Positions 61,940 through 64,000 of a DNA stretch of 64,000 bases are shown piece by piece. Where the stretch lies: contig CACEDG010000001.1 of assembly GCA_902558225.1 (NCBI GenBank), positions 47,222 through 111,221 on the forward strand, given 5' to 3'. The notes below the pieces were generated by a model. That model saw only the letters and a list, made by a program, of their open reading frames with translations. It was not told the origin of the DNA and ran no database searches. The number at the start of each line of letters is the position of its first letter. Within the stretch, counting starts at the first letter, position 1. The translations under genes were made by a program, and so were the position numbers. Origin of the DNA: an uncultured Pelagibacteraceae bacterium. Lineage in GTDB: Bacteria > Pseudomonadota > Alphaproteobacteria > Pelagibacterales > Pelagibacteraceae.

Positions 61940-64000
61940 TCTTTTTTTTTAGTCTGTTTAAGTGCAGAAGGGGCTCTGTATATCCAGAGGGCTGATCTTT
62001 TCCTTTAAAAATCAAATCACATGCAGCTTTAAAAGCAATAGAGTTATCAAAATCGTCACTCATATTAACATAATTCTTATCCCCCTCGTTTTGTTTATCA
62101 ACTACCTTCGCCATCTCCTTCATTATTTCAATAACTTGAATTTTTGTAGTAACTCCATGATGTAACCAATTTGCGATATGTTGAGATGAGATTCTAAGTG
62201 TAGCACGATCCTCCATTAAAAAAGTATTACTCCTGTCAGGCACTTTTGAGCAACCAACTCCTTGGTCAATCCATCTAACAACATAGCCCAATAAAGTTTG
62301 AGCAGAATTAGAAATTTCAGTATTAATCTCATCGACTGACCAGTTGGGTCTGTTTGCAACTGGTATAGTTAGAAGATCATCTAATTTTGCAGAAGGTCTT
62401 GAAGCTATATTTTTTTGAACATCAAAAACATTTACTTGATGATAATGTAGAGCGTGCAAGGATGCAGCAGTTGGTGATGGTACCCACGCACAATTAGCAC
62501 CTGCTTTAAGATGTCCTATTTTCTCATTTAACATTTTTTTCATCTCATCTGGAGCAGCCCACATGCCCTTTCCCACAGCAGCTATTCCAGAAAACCCGCA
62601 TTTTAAACCTATATCAACATTATTATTTTCATAGGCCTCAATCCATTTTGAAGACTTCATATCACCTTTTTTAATCATTGGACCGGCTTCCATCGAGGTA
62701 TGCATTTCATCTCCAGTTCTATCAAGAAAACCTGTATTTATAAAAAATACTCTATTTTTTAATGCTCTAATGCACTCTTTTAAATTTGCCGATGTTCTCC
62801 GCTCCTCGTCCATTATACCACATTTAATATCGTATTTATTTAATCCTAAAATTTCTTCAACCTTTGAAAAAATTAAATCTGTAAAAGCACATTCATCTGG
62901 ACCATGCATTTTTGGTTTAACAATATAAATAGAACCTGCACGAGAATTTCTTCTTTTTTTTAAATCATGAAGAGCGGCAGCAGAGGTTATAAAAGCATCC
63001 ATAATTCCTTCTGGTACTTCAGTTCCATCTTTCAAAAGTATTGAAGGATTAGTCATTAGGTGCCCAACATTTCTAACTAACAGTAGACTTCTTCCGTGAA
63101 GCTTGAGGCCTTTACCATCTCGGGAGATATAACTTCTATCAGGATTTAATTTTCTTTCTAAATTTTTACCATTTTTCTCAAATTGAATTTTTAAATCTCC
63201 TTTCATTAATCCTAACCAGTTTCTATAACAAATAATTTTATCCTCAGCGTCAACAGCAGCAACACTATCTTCATTATCACAAATTGTTGAAACAGCAGAC
63301 TCGGCTATTACATCACTAATTCCAGCGATATCATGTGCCGCGCTGAAAGCTTTTGGATTGATTATTATTTCAAAATGAAGATTGTTATTCTTTAATATAA
63401 TTGCAGAAGGTTTATTTATATCTCCTCTATGTCCAATAAATTTATTTTGATCCTTTAGTTTGTACTCGTTATCATCTTTTAAAATAATAAGATTTGACTC
63501 AAATATTTTTAAACCAGATATATTCTTCCAACTTGTACCATTTATAGGAAAGTGTATATCAAAAAATTCTCTTACATATTTTATAACTTCTTGACCTCGG
63601 TTTGGATCATATCTTTCTCCTCCACCTTCTTCAGACTCTATTATGTCAGTTCCATATAAACTATCATACAAGCTTACCCATCTTGCATTTGCAGCGTTTA
63701 GAGCATATCTAGCATTCATTATTGGAACAACTAGTTGTGGTCCTGCTATTGAACTTATTTCTTCGTCTACATTTGAAGTTTCAATCTTAAAATCTGGTCC
63801 AACATCTCTAAGATAACCAATCTCTTTTAAAAACTTTTTATATTCCTCAATTTTAATTTCATTTCCTTTATTTTTTATATGCCACTTGTCAATTTTTTTT
63901 TGTATGTCTTCTCTAATCTTAATTAACTCTTTATTCTTGGGAGATAACTCATGAACGCATTTATCAAATCCTAACCAAAATTTTTCGGGTTTTATATCTG
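61926..64000 (-). CDS. glcB: Malate synthase G (5' end beyond the window)
   Basis: [81 protein letters not shown]; frame stays open past 63719. Confidence 0.95.
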   Translation of the reverse strand, partial: DIKPEKFWLGFDKCVHELSPKNKELIKIREDIQKKIDKWHIKNKGNEIKIEEYKKFLKEIGYLRDVGPDFKIETSNVDEEISSIAGPQLVVPIMNARYALNAANARWVSLYDSLYGTDIIESEEGGGERYDPNRGQEVIKYVREFFDIHFPINGTSWKNISGLKIFESNLIILKDDNEYKLKDQNKFIGHRGDINKPSAIILKNNNLHFEIIINPKAFSAAHDIAGISDVIAESAVSTICDNEDSVAAVDAEDKIICYRNWLGLMKGDLKIQFEKNGKNLERKLNPDRSYISRDGKGLKLHGRSLLLVRNVGHLMTNPSILLKDGTEVPEGIMDAFITSAAALHDLKKRRNSRAGSIYIVKPKMHGPDECAFTDLIFSKVEEILGLNKYDIKCGIMDEERRTSANLKECIRALKNRVFFINTGFLDRTGDEMHTSMEAGPMIKKGDMKSSKWIEAYENNNVDIGLKCGFSGIAAVGKGMWAAPDEMKKMLNEKIGHLKAGANCAWVPSPTAASLHALHYHQVNVFDVQKNIASRPSAKLDDLLTIPVANRPNWSVDEINTEISNSAQTLLGYVVRWIDQGVGCSKVPDRSNTFLMEDRATLRISSQHIANWLHHGVTTKIQVIEIMKEMAKVVDKQNEGDKNYVNMSDDFDNSIAFKAACDLIFKGKDQPSGYTEPLLHLNRLKKKTSLN

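Overview
This window is an AT-rich chromosomal segment with the gene content and order of a SAR11/Pelagibacterales-type alphaproteobacterium; the taxonomy is inferred from protein character only. It runs from the 3' part of gyrB to a malate synthase gene truncated by the window end. Most of it is dense housekeeping: aro, dap, arg, his and trp genes, def-fmt-truA, yidC-yidD-rnpA-rpmH, accD-folC, pyrF, ihfB-rpsA-cmk-aroA, lptBC, kdsD, kdsB, pheA, dnaX-ybaB-recR, tRNA-Phe, tRNA-His and a 4.5S SRP RNA. A DNA-processing accessory block lies at about 28-40.6 kb. The most striking observation is that three conserved genes on the minus strand are each interrupted by one compact, GC-rich, hairpin-forming insert: a histone-deacetylase-family gene, the ribosomal protein S1 gene rpsA, and gcrA. 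In all three the coding sequence stops just after a GGG glycine codon, passes through a 44, 50 or 48 nt segment with an in-frame stop and a strong hairpin, and resumes exactly after a GGA glycine codon. Removing the segment restores a conserved motif containing a single Gly (RPPG^HHAEK, LDKLRG^NACVSRK, NAVIG^KAHRL). The architecture resembles the T4 gene 60 translational bypass (matched Gly takeoff and landing codons, about 50 nt gap, hairpin) and mitochondrial 'byp' elements. rpsA and gcrA are normally essential or core genes, so simple pseudogenisation is unlikely. I propose a family of mobile bypass or otherwise excised elements in this genome. The mechanism (ribosome hopping versus RNA-level removal) cannot be decided from DNA.
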